The notes below the pieces were generated by a model, which made no database searches, was not told the DNA's origin, and saw only the letters and a list, made by a program, of their open reading frames with translations. A stretch of 64,000 nt of DNA from NCBI RefSeq assembly GCF_019097595.1, contig NC_080731.1, forward strand, positions 12,694,071 through 12,758,070. The letters are read 5' to 3'. Positions within the stretch are counted from its first letter, which is position 1, and each line of letters opens with the position of its first letter. Both the position numbers and the translations under genes were made by a program. Positions 49,111 to 62,420 of this stretch are shown in pieces. Source of the DNA: Hemibagrus wyckioides (taxonomy: Eukaryota > Chordata > Actinopteri > Siluriformes > Bagridae).

Positions 49111-50579
49111 GTTGATTTGATATCTGATAAATATTACAGTGTAATTAAATGCTTTAAATTGGATTACATTTAAAATATATATATATATATATATATATTA
49201 AATTATTTCAATTAGATTTTTAACAAACCCTGATTTTTGGTATTATTTAATATTACTACTATTATCTCATATATAAATATATAATAAAAAGTAAATACGA
49301 CTTCTAGCCCAATTTTAGTAGCATGCTGAATTTCTATCTATTTGGAACTCCTCTACTTGGTAAAAATCTTGCCATTTTGGTCTGTTAACTACCTTGAGCA
49401 ATCACATTTGATGCTCCTTAATTTTGTCCCACTCTCCCAAGCCTTTTTTCCAGCTCAGCAATCGAGACAATGTGTTTGCTTATCAAGCCGCTTCGCTAAG
49501 TGTTCCTTTGCATGTAAATTAATCTTGATTCAGTTGACACTGTCATGCTGAGTGGTACAAATTGCCCATAGCAATAAAACAGCATGAATGGGAAAAAAGC
49601 CCAAATTGAAGCACTTGATGGGATGTTACTTTGCTTTATGCCAATACATTAGCAGCACATAATGTATTTCCCTGCTTGGAGAAATATGGTATGGTGGATT
49701 TTTAATTTTGATTTCAATGGAGCAGCACTATGTCTTTTAAAATCTGACTCAGACAAACCATTAGCAACGAGGATGTTAAGGTTAAATAGGAAGCAATGCA
49801 TTCACTTGCACAGGCCCTGAGTGCCATCCATCATTCCATTTGCAACAGCTTGACAAAAGTACTTGGCTTTAAACAACACTCGAATTTACTCCCAGTGCAG
49901 AACAGGGCTTTAGCATAAACAAACATGGTTGCATTAATTTATTAAACAGCAATCTTTCGAAAAACAGAGACGGATGGAGATAAGCCAGCATGTAATAGAT
50001 GTTCATAAGCAGTGTTTTGCTGCTATTTACATTCATTTCACTGTTCAAAAGCTATAGCAAGCGTTCATTTTTAAATGATTGCACTGAATATCGACATGTA
50101 AATCTTACAATGGGTAAAAATTGGACTTTATATAATGTATGAGCCACTAAATACCAGCTAGAGATGCTCGCATGTCTGTAACAGTTGCTGAGAATCTTAA
50201 ATCACATACATGATGTGTATGGTGTATCATATTCATGCCATGTTTAGTGTAAACACTTTGCACACTGTGACTGGGCAGTGCATTTGACCACTAAGAGGCA
50301 GCACTGCTCAGTACTTTGGTAAGAAAAAAAATGAAGGTGTTAATGGCTTTATAATTACCAGCATTATTGTAATTTTTGTGGCAATGTTGATATTGGCCAG
50401 ATGAATTAGAGGAAGGTCTATTACAGGTTAACTAGCTATACTGAGACACTATTTTGTATGATAACCGTAACATTTAATTGTGTTCAACGCTATCAGTACT
50501 ATCACAGCACTGATAATTTCCATGGAAATTTACTGAAGTACATCTTCAATTAATATCATCAAAATAAAATTGAAAAGAA

Positions 50580-50880
50580 TCTGCTAGCTTGTGGTCAGCA
50601 CCACATTCACTCTGTACGCTGTTTACCATAATCCATGTGGGGCCTCAGTGCAATTTACCAACTCGAGGATAATCATTCTGGCAGCACAAATGAAGGGGCC
50701 AGCCCTCTTTTCTCACTCGCTGCTCACTAATAGGATTGTGTCTGCTTCAGCACACTTTAATTGAGGACTCCATGTCAAAAGAGAGCTCGGCTGAATGGGC
50801 CGCCCTCTTCGATGGCTGGTCACTGTTCAAGTGACAAGAGTGAAGAGTGACACCACCTGAGGGAACCGTGTTATGATTTT
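50580..50880. promoter_or_regulatory. Candidate non-coding island 6
   Basis: Unique sequence such as ggggcctcagtgcaatttac, cagcacactttaattgagga and gaatgggccgccctcttcga. No frame resembles a protein family. Confidence 0.25.
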
Positions 50881-52029
50881 TATCACAAAGCATGAAAATG
50901 ACAGTAATTGCTTGGTTTTAACCTTTGGACATGATATGTGGTGAACAGAAGACAGCTTATTTCTAGCAGTTAACCACAACACTATAGTGCTAGTTTGTTG
51001 TTTCTACTGAAGGCTAAAGGAAAGCACTATAAAGGGAAAGGAAAACAAATCCATAATCTCATAATCAATAAATTTGCATAATGTAATCCATGTAATAACT
51101 CCATTATTGACAACTGTACACATTCAATAACATGCTTACTGACCTCAGAGTCACATAAATAATACTACGCTGTGACTATGTTTGAAAAAAGTTGTATAAA
51201 TCTAACAATAGTAACCTTTCAGAACAAAAAAGAAATACCCAATGTGGGAAACCAGTGGACGTGTTGAGAATTAAAGAAGGTCAAGTGAGGTGGCACTAAA
51301 AAGGGCTTTAGTCTCGACTTTAGTCTTAATCCCTGCAACCGCACAATAAATTAAATAGTAATAAAGTATCATTGTAAATACACTCAGTTAACTACAGTAC
51401 ATATGGCATATATCACTACACTTCACCCTTCTGTTTTACTCAATAACTAAATTAAGTATTGTACTACTTACATTCACAGTCATTAACATATAATAAATAT
51501 TACACAATGTGGACTTTAAATTAAGAGACTATAATATGTACACAAGCAACGTGCTTGCACATCATTCAGCAACTAATAAAGACACATTAAACTTAATAAT
51601 CACAACTGTCTGCAGAAGAAGAAGAGAAAAAAACCCTAGTTGAATTGATTGACTGACTGGATTAGTTCAACTGAATTTCATTTCAACTCACTTTTGGACA
51701 TTTTGAATATGACGTAACGTGACGACCCCTTCCCGTTGGACACTTTCTGATTTCTGGGTTTTTTCCCTCTGCCTCTACTTGTTCAACTATAATCCTTTTG
51801 TAGCGTTTTCCTAAGCCCTCTTTCATTAATCCTCGAATAGCTGTCGTTCACACAACATATCCCTTGTTATCTGTAATGTATGCTTTTGACACATACCGAA
51901 TTACAAAAAAGCAGAGTCAGAAGAAAGGACCCTTGAGTATATTACTCATTTACTCCTGATTAAGGCTGAAGAGAGAGGGGGGTTTAAGAGTCTGCTGATA
52001 AACTCCCTTTCTTCTGTTGATGGTAATTA

Positions 52030-52640
52030 CCCATATCCCCTGAGACCGTGCTGAGCTGCTGGCGACGGGCAGAGTGTGCTAATCGTCGAACATGAGCCAC
52101 TGTCCAGTTGGTGTACAGGCGGATGGGTCCACGCTGCACTCTCCAGCCTCACTGCGTGTCTGAGGACGGCCTATTGTGGCCCTTTGTCATGGATAACTGG
52201 CTGGCCATTGTGGCCAAATATGTTAGGCAAATTGAGGCAGATGGCTTCGATTCAGACACGTGGCTTTCCCAGGGCTGCAGGGAGGGCTGAGACACTGGAG
52301 AGGGGTGGTGCAGGTCAGGGCCCTGCTTGGCACTTGTTACTGCCTTCAATAGGCCCATGTGTCCCTGTTCACCCTCAATACGGTGTTGCTGAGATACGCA
52401 GCGCTGAACACGCTCCTCCGGGCCCACCGAGGACGGCACGGGGGCGTTTACCCCAACACTCCATCTTCCCAAGCAGGTCTGGGTCTGCTCCCTGTCTAAC
52501 CCCCTGGGGCACTGCTGAATGGCTGCGATTGACAACGAGGTGGTGGCCCATCCTAAATGGCTTTTCAGTCAGCTGCGATAATAGACTGGCAGGTTTTGTC
52601 ACTCTCACACTAATAGCTGGTAATTATGGGATTTGTGGTG
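52030..52640. promoter_or_regulatory. GC-richer island with long open frames on both strands, candidate enhancer or unrecognised exon
   Basis: This island has clearly higher GC than its surroundings. Frames of 214 codons (52076-52720, plus), 128 codons (52535-52149, minus) and 60 codons (52108-52290, plus) overlap. None shows a known domain, and no splice signals or polyA site frame a gene. The short frame includes DNWLAIVAKYVRQIEADGFD, which looks protein-like but is unmatched to any family I know. Confidence 0.3.
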
Positions 52641-53198
52641 TTTTGATATTCTTTCCTAATCTGTGTCCTTGTGTGTTTTGGGTTCAATGTGTCAAGCCTG
52701 AGATAAAATCACTTTTATGATCTAAAAATGTGATTTAAATGACTTTGTGGTATGTAATGACTGTAACAGGTGACTGATTTTACAAGGTTATTCCCATTAG
52801 AGCAGTCTGACAGAGCAGTATTAAGACTGATTGGAAAATTTTGTTAGACTGCAAGTTTGTTACACGAGTTGAACTGACAAGTTTTTAAAAAAGTTAAACT
52901 GCATTATTAAAATAATTATAACCACTAAATTTGGAAAACTAGAAAACTTGCTGATATACAGTATCCAGACTACAAACCTGCCTCACTGGAGCAATAGATG
53001 ATCTAGATATTAGATTCAAACATGGCTGTAATTGGCTATAAGGACACTGAGGACCAGAATCTCAGTAGTTTTGGTGCAATTTGTGCAGGTATATCTGTGT
53101 GTTTTTATACATCACTAACATGTGATTGAAAAATAAAAGCTGGTGCTTTAAAGTAGAAAATATACCCACAGCTTTGTTTTTTTATTAATTAACATATT

Positions 53199-53345
53199 TA
53201 TTTTTATGTAAATATATTATGCATACCAATAAAATTTCAGTTCAGTCATTAAATAATAAAAAGTCTTATTTTAAAAAGTCACAATTTTTACTGAACAATA
53301 TTTTTATGTAGATATACATATCAGTAAAATTTCAGTTCAGTCATT
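53199..53345 (+). repeat. Direct duplication of about 50 bp
   Basis: The segment tttttatgtaaatatattat...aaaatttcagttcagtcatt at 53199-53250 is repeated with changes at 53297-53345. The shared block aaaatttcagttcagtcatt is identical. Confidence 0.8.
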
Positions 53346-54184
53346 TATCACAACTAGATAAAATATAATATTTATTAGTTGCAAGATCTCAATAATATGA
53401 ATATAATAATATCTATAAAAGATCTCTTTTATATTAAACCAGATCAGTCTGAAAAATATCCACTTATAAATAAAGAAGATGCTCTGTAAGAAATAGTCTT
53501 CACTTTTTGTAGCCAATAAAAAGATATGGTTCACAAGGAAACATAAATGTTATGTATCTGCAGAGGATTTTTTTTTTTACTGCATATGCTCCTAATAAAG
53601 TATGAAGTCAGTGCCGTTTAACAAGGATATTCGATACTGTGTGCTCCTTAAAGCAAAATATTTGACTCATTCAAATATAAAATGGAGCAGTTTATTAATG
53701 AATGAAAGGAAAATAGATAATGAAGACGGAACATTAGCAATTCATGTAGCATGCTAGACATTCTGCATTGGGGTGTATTAAATGTAACACATTTCTGTTG
53801 TGTAGACCTCAGTGACATTTTGATCCCGGTTACAGCCACAAAAAGCTTAGCTGGCATTTTAATGTCAATGCAACAATATCTTTTTCAAAATCAAACACAA
53901 TGAAGGTAAATAAAACTAGAAATAAAACTAATGAAGGTAAATAAAACCCTAACCCTAATAATATCACATCTTTAAGCCGTCACTCTCATATTTAGAAGAC
54001 TGCAATTGCCAAGATCAGTTTTGCGTTCAAATCTCCATCATTGAACATGTGATAACTTTGACAGAAGTGTCTCCATGTTAAAATAAAATGGATTCCAAAA
54101 TGACACTGATATTCATAAGTTGCTTAAAAGCGACTAGTTACAGAATTGCACTTGTAGAATTATAGACAAGGAAATGATTTATAA

Positions 54185-54425
54185 TCCCACTATGTGCTGA
54201 GGATGTAGTCTGGTTCCTCTCAAGGTTTCTTCCTCATATCATCTCAGGGAGTTTTCCCTTGCCACTGTTGCCTCAGCCTTGCTCATTAGTAATAACTATA
54301 AATTTTGATTTAAAATTTTATAACTTGTATTCAGTTTTTTTATATTCCTGTAAAGCTACTTTGTAAAAAAAAAAATCCATTATAAAAAGCACTATAAATT
54401 AAAAAAAATCGAATGAATTGGACTG
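54185..54425 (+). repeat. Interspersed repeat with fish retroposon-like 3' tail
   Basis: It contains tctggttcctctcaaggttt, cttcctcatatcatctcagg, gagttttcccttgccactgt, tgcctcagccttgctcatta, tgtaaagctactttg and cattataaaaagcactataa. It ends in an A-rich tail with gaatgaattg. The phrase order is a familiar high-copy teleost repeat, probably a LINE or SINE 3' end. The exact family is not assigned. Confidence 0.75.
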
Positions 54426-54829
54426 GCCACAGGATTTTCTTTTGAATTACAAAATGAAGGCTGAAAATCGAATGGACTGCTTCTGTCATGTAAAAGCAGA
54501 AAGCCCCAAGAAACACAGTATATCCATAAACACTGCTCAAATTATGCAACACCAAAAAAAAAAAAAAACGCCCAATTTTCTGCAGAGTTTACATTAATGC
54601 TTTGTCTTCAAATCAAGAAACACACAGTAGGATCAAATCAGCAACACATTATTGACAAATCAATCTGAAAAATGAAAGAGTTTTGCCCTGATGGTGTTAT
54701 TTTTTAAAGACTACTTTGTACATTCTCTCCCCTTTTTTGTCACAGTACTGACACTAAAGTCAAGTTATAGTGGTTAGAGACAAAAGATATTTTTCTGCAA
54801 GAAGCTCTATACTGACTTCTCTGGCATCT

Positions 54830-55720
54830 CAATTACCCACAATGCTCCTGGAGTCTTCCAAATGTGAATGGCTTCCAGTTCATGTGCATGAAGTAGGCCC
54901 TCTGTAATGTGCTGCTTATTCAAAAGTGTGGGAGGTCAGGAGTGAAGATGTTACCAAGCGGCCATTTATCACACCCATGACACCCTCTCCCCTCCGCACC
55001 CACACCTCCAGGCAATGCTTTATAGGAGAACAAACACGTCACCTCCAGCGGCACGGTCATCCATTTTCCAGCGCCGTGCACTACGGCTACATGAATATCC
55101 TCATGCAGGACCTGTGGCTTGGTGTGGAAAAATGCAGGAGAATGCTACAGGGCTGGTGCGCTGAGATCTACACTTGAAAATACAGAATTATCACAGCAGC
55201 TTAGAGGAGCATTGAGAACTTTTCAAGGAGAAGGACTATAAATAGTCTTCAATGTCTAGAGAACAGCACACACACCCACACACACACACGCTCAGACACG
55301 CATCCCTCTAAATTTTAATTAATGGTTCATATGCCAGTAGACAATATGCACTTAGTGTCCTAAACCCAGTAGCATTAGTTCATTGTCTAAGGAAGCCACA
55401 ATCTGTTGGAGTGACTAGCGGTGTCCTCTCATTATTAGCAGACAGCATGCCTCCAATCCCCTCCCTCCTCTTCATTTGGTGCCCATGTAACCTCCCCCGA
55501 CAAATCATTGGCTAATTATGATTCCGGACAGAGTTTGACGGTGGCTAGCGCTGCATCTGGCCCCTGAGGTGCCTCCGGCTGCAGCTGGCGAGGTTGCTCT
55601 GCAGCAGCTTGGCTGTGGCCTGTCATAAATAAAGGCTCTTATAAACTGGTTATGAACACCTGTTAGATCATCTGTCAGCCGAGCCCAGCTCCCATCCATC
55701 ACCTGCAGCTCGGGGAAGGC
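54830..55720. promoter_or_regulatory. Candidate non-coding island 7
   Basis: A GC-richer unique region includes cagcgccgtgcactacggct, acatgaatatcctcatgcag, aatcattggctaattatgat and ggcccctgaggtgcctccgg. A short CA run lies at 55267-55289. An 83-codon frame at 54926-55177 has no family match. Confidence 0.3.
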
Positions 55721-56650
55721 ATCTTACCCCCTGTTCAAACCCCTCAGCACTCACGGCGCCCTCAAAACCAGCCCGACATCTTCCACAGAATAATAACAAC
55801 AACCAACACCGCAGAGTACAGGGAGAGAATCTCTTAGGTACACGGGACTGAACGGAGTATAACGTTTATTTTCCGATTAATAAATCAGTGGAAAGGAATC
55901 CGGATGGAGCTGTCGCTAACTTCATTGGTGATGGACAGTGTGACAGGATAAAAGTAGCTCAAGGTTGTACTGTCATTACACTTTTACGACTCTGTGCCTT
56001 AACCAAGGAGAGAGGCACTATTGTAGGCAAGAGGGAGATGGTTTATGGGTCGTTCAGTATAAACATGCAAAGCTGTTGTGCTCAGTGAAATGTTTCTTAT
56101 CCGTGCCGTTATGACAGAAACGACCCAGGCAACCTAAACACATCAATCATAACATGACAGAGCGAGTACAGTGTACCTGTAAACCAAAGCATTTTTATAT
56201 GAAACAGTGTCAAGTATATTAGTGTACTATGTTGGGAAAAATTCCACGCGAAGACATTTCTGTCAACACACAGGAAGAAATGCAAAGACATGTCTTTACA
56301 TGTAACTATTCCTTACAATTCTTCACGAACATGAAGCATGAATGCTATTTAGATATCATGCATATTTAAGGAGAAAAATATGATTCACTGTCATTGGTTT
56401 ATGGCAACTATTACACCCTAGTTAGTTGCAGTTTTATGTGCATTATCCCAGGCCTTGGCAGAAACTATAACTTTTATGCATTCATAAAGTTTAATTTGAA
56501 AGCAATGAATCAAGAGTCAATCCATGCCATCCATCTCAGGATGGGGCCATTAGACAAGACAGACTCAAGTTAAACTGATGGAACTTTTTCTGTTCACTGC
56601 AATATTTTATGATCTTAACTGTTGAGTAGGGAGGGCATCAAAATGTAATC

Positions 56651-56746
56651 CTATTCCTTCTATTCAAGTACCTGATGCCTTTCAAACATTCAGCATTAAT
56701 CTCTCTTTTTCTCTCAGCTTAATCCATTCAAGGCTTCACCCTGAAC
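56651..56746 (+). repeat. Duplicated desert segment, copy 1
   Basis: It reads ctattccttctattcaagta, cctgatgcctttcaaacatt, then tttctctcagcttaatccat, tcaaggcttcaccctgaa. It is repeated at 57562-57667. Confidence 0.75.
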
Positions 56747-57561
56747 AGTGGATCATCTCTGATCTAGTGTCAGTTCAAAAGTTGTCTATACTCAATACCG
56801 TTTCAAACCATCCTGAAGAGGGTCAAAATGTACGCCGTAAACTGCATAGTTGGAATGCAAATATGAAAAGCAATTATTCTTGAAACCACAAAAGTGTGCT
56901 GGTTCTTGGTAACAATCTTAGCCGAGGTCATAGCCAAAACTTCAACACGGTGGCTTCAATCAGATGAACCGAAACCCTTCGAGTGATCAGCATGGAGGCC
57001 CCAATTCGCAATCACAATCTGTCAGCAAGAAGCAGTAATGAGACATCAGAATGCATCTCACAGTAAACTGGGCACTGCAATGCATCTCGTTTCTGGCACA
57101 TGCTATTACAGAGCAGCAGAGAGGAGATGAGCAGTCCCACTGGCCTGGCGTGACAACTTGATTTCCTGCTCTCTTGGTGGGACCCCTGAAAGGGTGACAT
57201 GATAGGCCTGTTAATTTGGCCACGTCACTATGCCTGTGTCAGCGTCCGAGGCGAGAGGAGGCTATCTAGTGCTTCAGGGAGAGGGAATGGAGTCTGTCTC
57301 AACTACGGAAGCACCTGTCCAGCCTGACAGGGAAAAGCACTCTGTTTTAATGCGCTGGGTTCTGGGCTTGGTCCTGCGATTGACAGTAGGATGGATGCAC
57401 ACGCACACACGTGCACAGTAACATACCAGCTTTTGCACGGTGACAGGCATGTGCGGAATGGAGCAGCAGTGGCTCCTTCTGTTTACCCCTGATGAGCATG
57501 AGATTAATGGAAATAGGAGAAACGTATGGGTGCATCAATATTCAAATAGCCTGCCATCTTT

Positions 57562-57667
57562 TTCTATTTCTTCTATTCATGTGCCTGGTGCCTTCGAAAC
57601 ATTCATCCTCAATCAGTCTGTCTCTCTTTCTCTCAGCTTAATCCATTCAAAAATTCACTTTGAATCA
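57562..57667 (+). repeat. Duplicated desert segment, copy 2
   Basis: It reads ctatttcttctattcatgtg, cctggtgccttcgaaacatt, then tttctctcagcttaatccat, tcaaaaattcactttgaa. It is about 0.9 kb downstream of copy 1 in the same orientation. Confidence 0.75.
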
Positions 57668-59689
57668 TGGAGGAGGGAAAAAAAGCAGTCTGGAGACAGA
57701 CAGACATAAAATGAATACCTATTTACATGTCTTTGTCTATGAATTTTTAAAGTGATGTGTGAAGCATGAGAAACCTCAGTATAGGCTGCATACACTTCAA
57801 CCTTCCGGAGCCAATTCGAGGCTACTAGGCTACTGCTACAAATAAACACTCTAAATCACTCGCGGTAGCGTGGACAACTCCTAGGGAGAGTCCATGTACT
57901 ACTTACAGGCTTAATTGGGCTGATCTGTGTTCAGTTCGTTAGAGTAATTTATCACATAATTGACTGTGGGAAGTAAGGATGGGAGAGTCCTCAGACAGAC
58001 AGCTTCGTGGAGATGCACAGACACAAGAAGACAAAGCTGTCCCTCATTGGGGGAGGAACAGCAACGCCACCATCAGTTCAGCTTTTAGGGAGAGAATGAA
58101 ATACAACATAAGGGAACAGAAAATATAGGAATACAGTTGAGATTGTAGATATATATTTGTTCGCAACAGAATAGGGTTATTGAAGAGCTTGAGAAACAAA
58201 ATTTCATTTGTTAGTATTCCTACACATTTTTTAGTTTAGTTTCAAAATTGTACCCACAACTAACAGCAAAAACCAAAGTCAAATCCTTGCTAACTAACAA
58301 GAATCAATGGCTAGTTTGGTTCCTCATTGGACCAAATGTTCTGCCCTTACACCCTGAATCTCAGAGGCTTTCTCTTGATCGGGAAGTGAGCTTTTTGTTA
58401 GCTGATGATCAAACATGACCCTATTGTGCTCGGCGTGCTACTGGTGAATGCTGCTGTTTTGATAGTGTCTATTGACTCTGACTCCTTGAGTTTGGGCATA
58501 AACACTCCACTGCAGGTGCAGGGGTCTGACTCACAAACGTCGCAACTCCTTCCTTTCTGCCCACAGGATTTTCTATGTTTGGCTGTAATTAATGGAAAAA
58601 AAGAACAATGCGCTGCTAGGCAAATGTAGAGAGCCGTAAAGAGGATGTCTTTTCGTCTAAAGGCCTTTTTAAATCTAGCTGAGGCTGTGGCTGCCAGTGG
58701 GCCTGCATCTAATGAAAAAAAAGAAAAAAACTCCTCATTATTTCAAGTCATTCTGCTAAGAAGGGTGGCACTTAAAAGCCCCCCAGCATCACGGTAAGAA
58801 GCCTGGAACAGCCTAATTCTATTTCCTATTTGAATGCTGATAAAAAGGGAGGTGAGTGTGTGGGGATGAAAGTATGACGGAAAGTAAGAGGCAAAGGTCT
58901 TCCATCTATGGGGGAGTGCTCCAAGAACAAGTCACTCTGTTGAGTATAGAGCGCGATGAAAGAGCAGAAGAAAGAGCACTGCATTGGTTTATTCAAAAAA
59001 CACTCGGCTGATAAATTGAAACAGGCTTTTCAAGCTGGTTTTCAGATCCACAGTCCTAATAAAGGCCCCAAATACACATCTCGCAATAGGCTAATAAAGG
59101 CGGCTGCGTTAAGTGCCCCTCTCTCCTATGGCAGAGCCACTTTAAATGAGATCTTTGCTTAACACTTGCCTCTCTGCCTCTGGAAGATGGCTCCGCTTTT
59201 CCAACAGTCCATTGCTTTTCTGTTTCCTTTCAGCTTTGTTTTGCCTCCGAATAAATGTTTATTGACAGCCAATTAGGAGGAGAATGAGGACAGAGTACCA
59301 TGTACATGTCAAGTGTGCAGAGAAAGTGTCCATTTACCTCATGCCTGACTGTGGTGAATCATGTGATTGTGCAGGTTGCTTTTTTAGAAAATACAGGAAA
59401 AAAAAAAGCATAACCTATTTGTCTAAGCATACATTAGGATTTGCATAGTTGTCTGGTAATAGCGTTGAGGGAAATAAACGAAGTCTATTAAAGAACATTT
59501 ACCCAAGGGTGAGGATTTAAATACAGACTACATTTAGCCCACCTTTTCTTTGATTTCATTAAGGATAATCATCAATGCACTGTTTACCCATTAAGATTAC
59601 TAATGCGTAACAGAAACAAATCATCTTTCAACACTCAGAGTTGCCCGGTGAAAAATGAGGCTTGTCATTAGCTAGTATTTCATTAGAGA

Positions 59690-59757
59690 TTATTCCGCGC
59701 GCTATATTGGGAATATATTTAGACGCGCACGTGCTGCCTTGGAGACCTCAAAAGCAT

Positions 59758-59798
<41 letters not shown>

Positions 59799-60260
59799 CA
59801 ACCTTTCAGGCGCGAAAATCGTGCCAATGTCGTGGTTTTATGGCACGAATGTGGCGGTTTTCATCCAATTGCAAGCCTCAATCAATTAAGCGGGTCCGAG
59901 CTGCAGGGCGCCCGTTCAGGGACTATTTAAATTTAAATTTAGATGCGCGTGTCATCGCCGCGCTTCTCACGGGGTCTCGCTTCTTTTCCAAGGGGAAAAA
60001 GACATTAACACCGTCTGTCCTTTTTCTCTGCATATCAAACCCCCCCACCCCCAACACGCGCGCGCGCGCGCGCACACACACCTCTCTCTCTTGCCCTCTA
60101 AAAGCTAATTCTTCAGGCACCTCCGGAGACTGGAGGCACTCTGTGGGACTTTGCACTCGATGTTTTTCGAGTTGGTGTTTAGAAAGTTTCCTTTGTTTAG
60201 CCCACACTCCCCCGCAGCGCCACTCACTCTTCCACGAGCTAATTAAAAGTGACAGGTCTT
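59690..60260. promoter_or_regulatory. CpG-rich island in the gene desert, possible promoter or enhancer
   Basis: CpG is unusually frequent for this window: ttccgcgcgctatattggga, agacgcgcacgtgctgcctt, gcgggtccgagctgcagggc, agatgcgcgtgtcatcgccg, plus a CGCG run at 60058-60072 joined to CA. It also contains paired half-palindromes atttaaatttaaattt at 59927. Frames of 181 and 94 codons overlap on opposite strands without family resemblance. Could be an unmethylated regulatory island or a non-coding RNA promoter. Confidence 0.35.
59758..59797. repeat. (ATT)n microsatellite
   Basis: About 13 ATT units. Confidence 0.95.
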
Positions 60261-60430
60261 TAATCGAGGCACTCTTAAAGCAGTTGCTGTCTGATGAATA
60301 ACGATCGAGGTTTCATCCGAAAGTATATTGGTGTGCCGATAATGAGGACTTAGCACTTCTGACAGACCAGGTGTTGTGTGCGAGATCACCGTCACTGTGA
60401 CCTATAATATTGTACAATTGTACAAAAGAA

Positions 60431-60450
60431 ACACACACACACACACACAC
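60431..60450. repeat. (CA)n microsatellite
   Basis: About ten CA units. Confidence 0.88.
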
Positions 60451-60599
60451 AAACACAAAGGTGTTAAAATTCTGGCTATTACTACCAGGTATGAGAATAC
60501 ATCAATTACATAACACAAGCAACACTTCAACTTACTTATTAAAGTTTTTCAGTATAAACCACAATCTCTGAAATAAAACTGATGTGGTGGTTCTCTAAA

Positions 60600-60661
60600 T
60601 ACATATTTAAAGCTATAAAGGTATATTACCTGTGATATAACTTTATAGCTTTAAATATGTA
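60600..60661. other. Near-perfect 27-bp-arm hairpin
   Basis: The left arm (60600-60626, starting tacatatttaaagctataaa) and right arm (60635-60661, ending tttatagctttaaatatgta) pair at 26 of 27 positions around an 8-nt loop (tacctgtg). The size fits a microRNA-like precursor, a palindromic MITE trace or a cruciform site. There is no direct evidence of transcription. Confidence 0.6.
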
Positions 60662-61599
60662 CTGGGATTTAAACCAGCAAGGGCGTAACCGAAAATGGAA
60701 GGGTTTATTTTAGCTCTAGAGCTATGCTCCTGGAAACACTGGAAACCCAGAGAGGTATGGCAGCACTGTCAGCATGGTCTGCTGTGTCTGACAGCTCTTC
60801 AACCTCAGCTACATCACTTGAGTTCATAAATACATTCAGATATAGAGGTGTGTTGGACCAGGGATATTTTGTTTCTACCCTCCAGCGAACAAATTTAGTT
60901 GGTTCTATTTCCCAAAAAGCAAACAAAACCAGTAGCTTAAATTAAACCGTTGCAACGTTGATTAAGCAGTTACTAAGGATGAATGGATAAATGCATCAAC
61001 CATCGTTGTCTTTGGAGTCTTCATTTTGTTTTATTTTATTTTTTATTATTTTGCACACCTTTACTTTCAGCCAGATCATTTTTGGTGAGCTAACTTTTAT
61101 TTGCCTTTGTTAAGAACACAATCTGAGTAATATATTAGTTTTCATTTACATGCCTATATAAAATGTAATTACAGTCAAACTATGTACATAAATCATTCTA
61201 AAAATGTATCCATATTAAACATACTTAACATTAAATGTTATGTCTAGCAAAACTGGATATTTGGAAAGATTATTCAGTGACTGTCCTTAAAGTCTCCTTA
61301 AAGTCTCTAATTAGCAGGATTTCCCTGATCTCCCAGTGTATCTCAATACACCTTCATTTTTCATATGTACATCATTTGCTTTGTATTTTTCACACATGGT
61401 CAACATATTATTCAAGCCATGTCACATATTGAGCTGAACTTCAACTCACATATGCAGTGTCAGGGTATAACATTAAGGAAAACGATCACACACTACTCGC
61501 TGAAACTTATGTGATTTTTTTTTTTTTTTGGTTCACTTATATTATTCAAGTCAAACTTCGAGCTACAGTAGGTGGTAATTCAATTCCTCAGGCCAATTG

Positions 61600-62420
61600 C
61601 ACTTCTAATCCTGATCTAGCATTGAGAACGGTTTGAGTCTAGCGTTCAATAGCAACACTAATCATTAGCTTTAGTGTGCAGTGATATAAGATTTAAGGTC
61701 TTTGGTCAATGCGCACGGTGATTAGGGGGCTGGTAGAGAGCAGTAGGGTGTCCATGGAGTAAATAGGCATTTTTATTTATCGCCATGCCAGGCGCTTCTT
61801 TGCGGAACAGCGCTCTTCCAAATTGAAATACAGCAGAGTTTATCTTTCTGATTAGGTCTTCAAGTACAGAGCTGCAGGCTATCATCTAAAAAACACTGCC
61901 CTTTGTCATCTAATTGTGGCAGGATTAATGTGCAAACAAGAGCCACGGATGGGGATTAGGATTGATTCAGGGTGAGGGCAAATGACAGGCCTTTGTCCAC
62001 TCTGACACAGTATACCGACAACTGGGTTAAAAATCTGCCTTACCACAGATAACTTGACCTGTCCTTGACCACTTTCCACACACACTTCACACCACCACCG
62101 GAGTTTGTACAGCGTATAATGTAGATAACAAAACACCTGACAACAAGCGAAGCCGAAATATTTTTTTCTTGTTTGCTCAAATCAGCAAAACCGCTAGAGA
62201 TTTAGCATGCATAATCAGTTCTATTGTATTTCTTATTGCATTTGTTTTCCAATTGAGAAATGCCACTTACACCCCTTTGACCAATTCCCCTCAATATTTA
62301 ATTAATGACCAAAGAACCAGGAGAAACAAGGCATCGGGGCTTGAAATGGCAATCAAATTATCAGCTAATGAGCTACCCAGTGAATATCATGCAGATTTCC
62401 ATTTGTTATGATGGCATAAT
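61600..62420. promoter_or_regulatory. Candidate non-coding island 8
   Basis: A repeat-free stretch includes gcgcacggtgattagggggc, tatttatcgccatgccaggc, tgtcatctaattgtggcagg, attaatgtgcaaacaagagc and tatcagctaatgagctaccc. Homeodomain-type TAAT words and a GATTA word are frequent. No family match in any frame. Confidence 0.3.
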
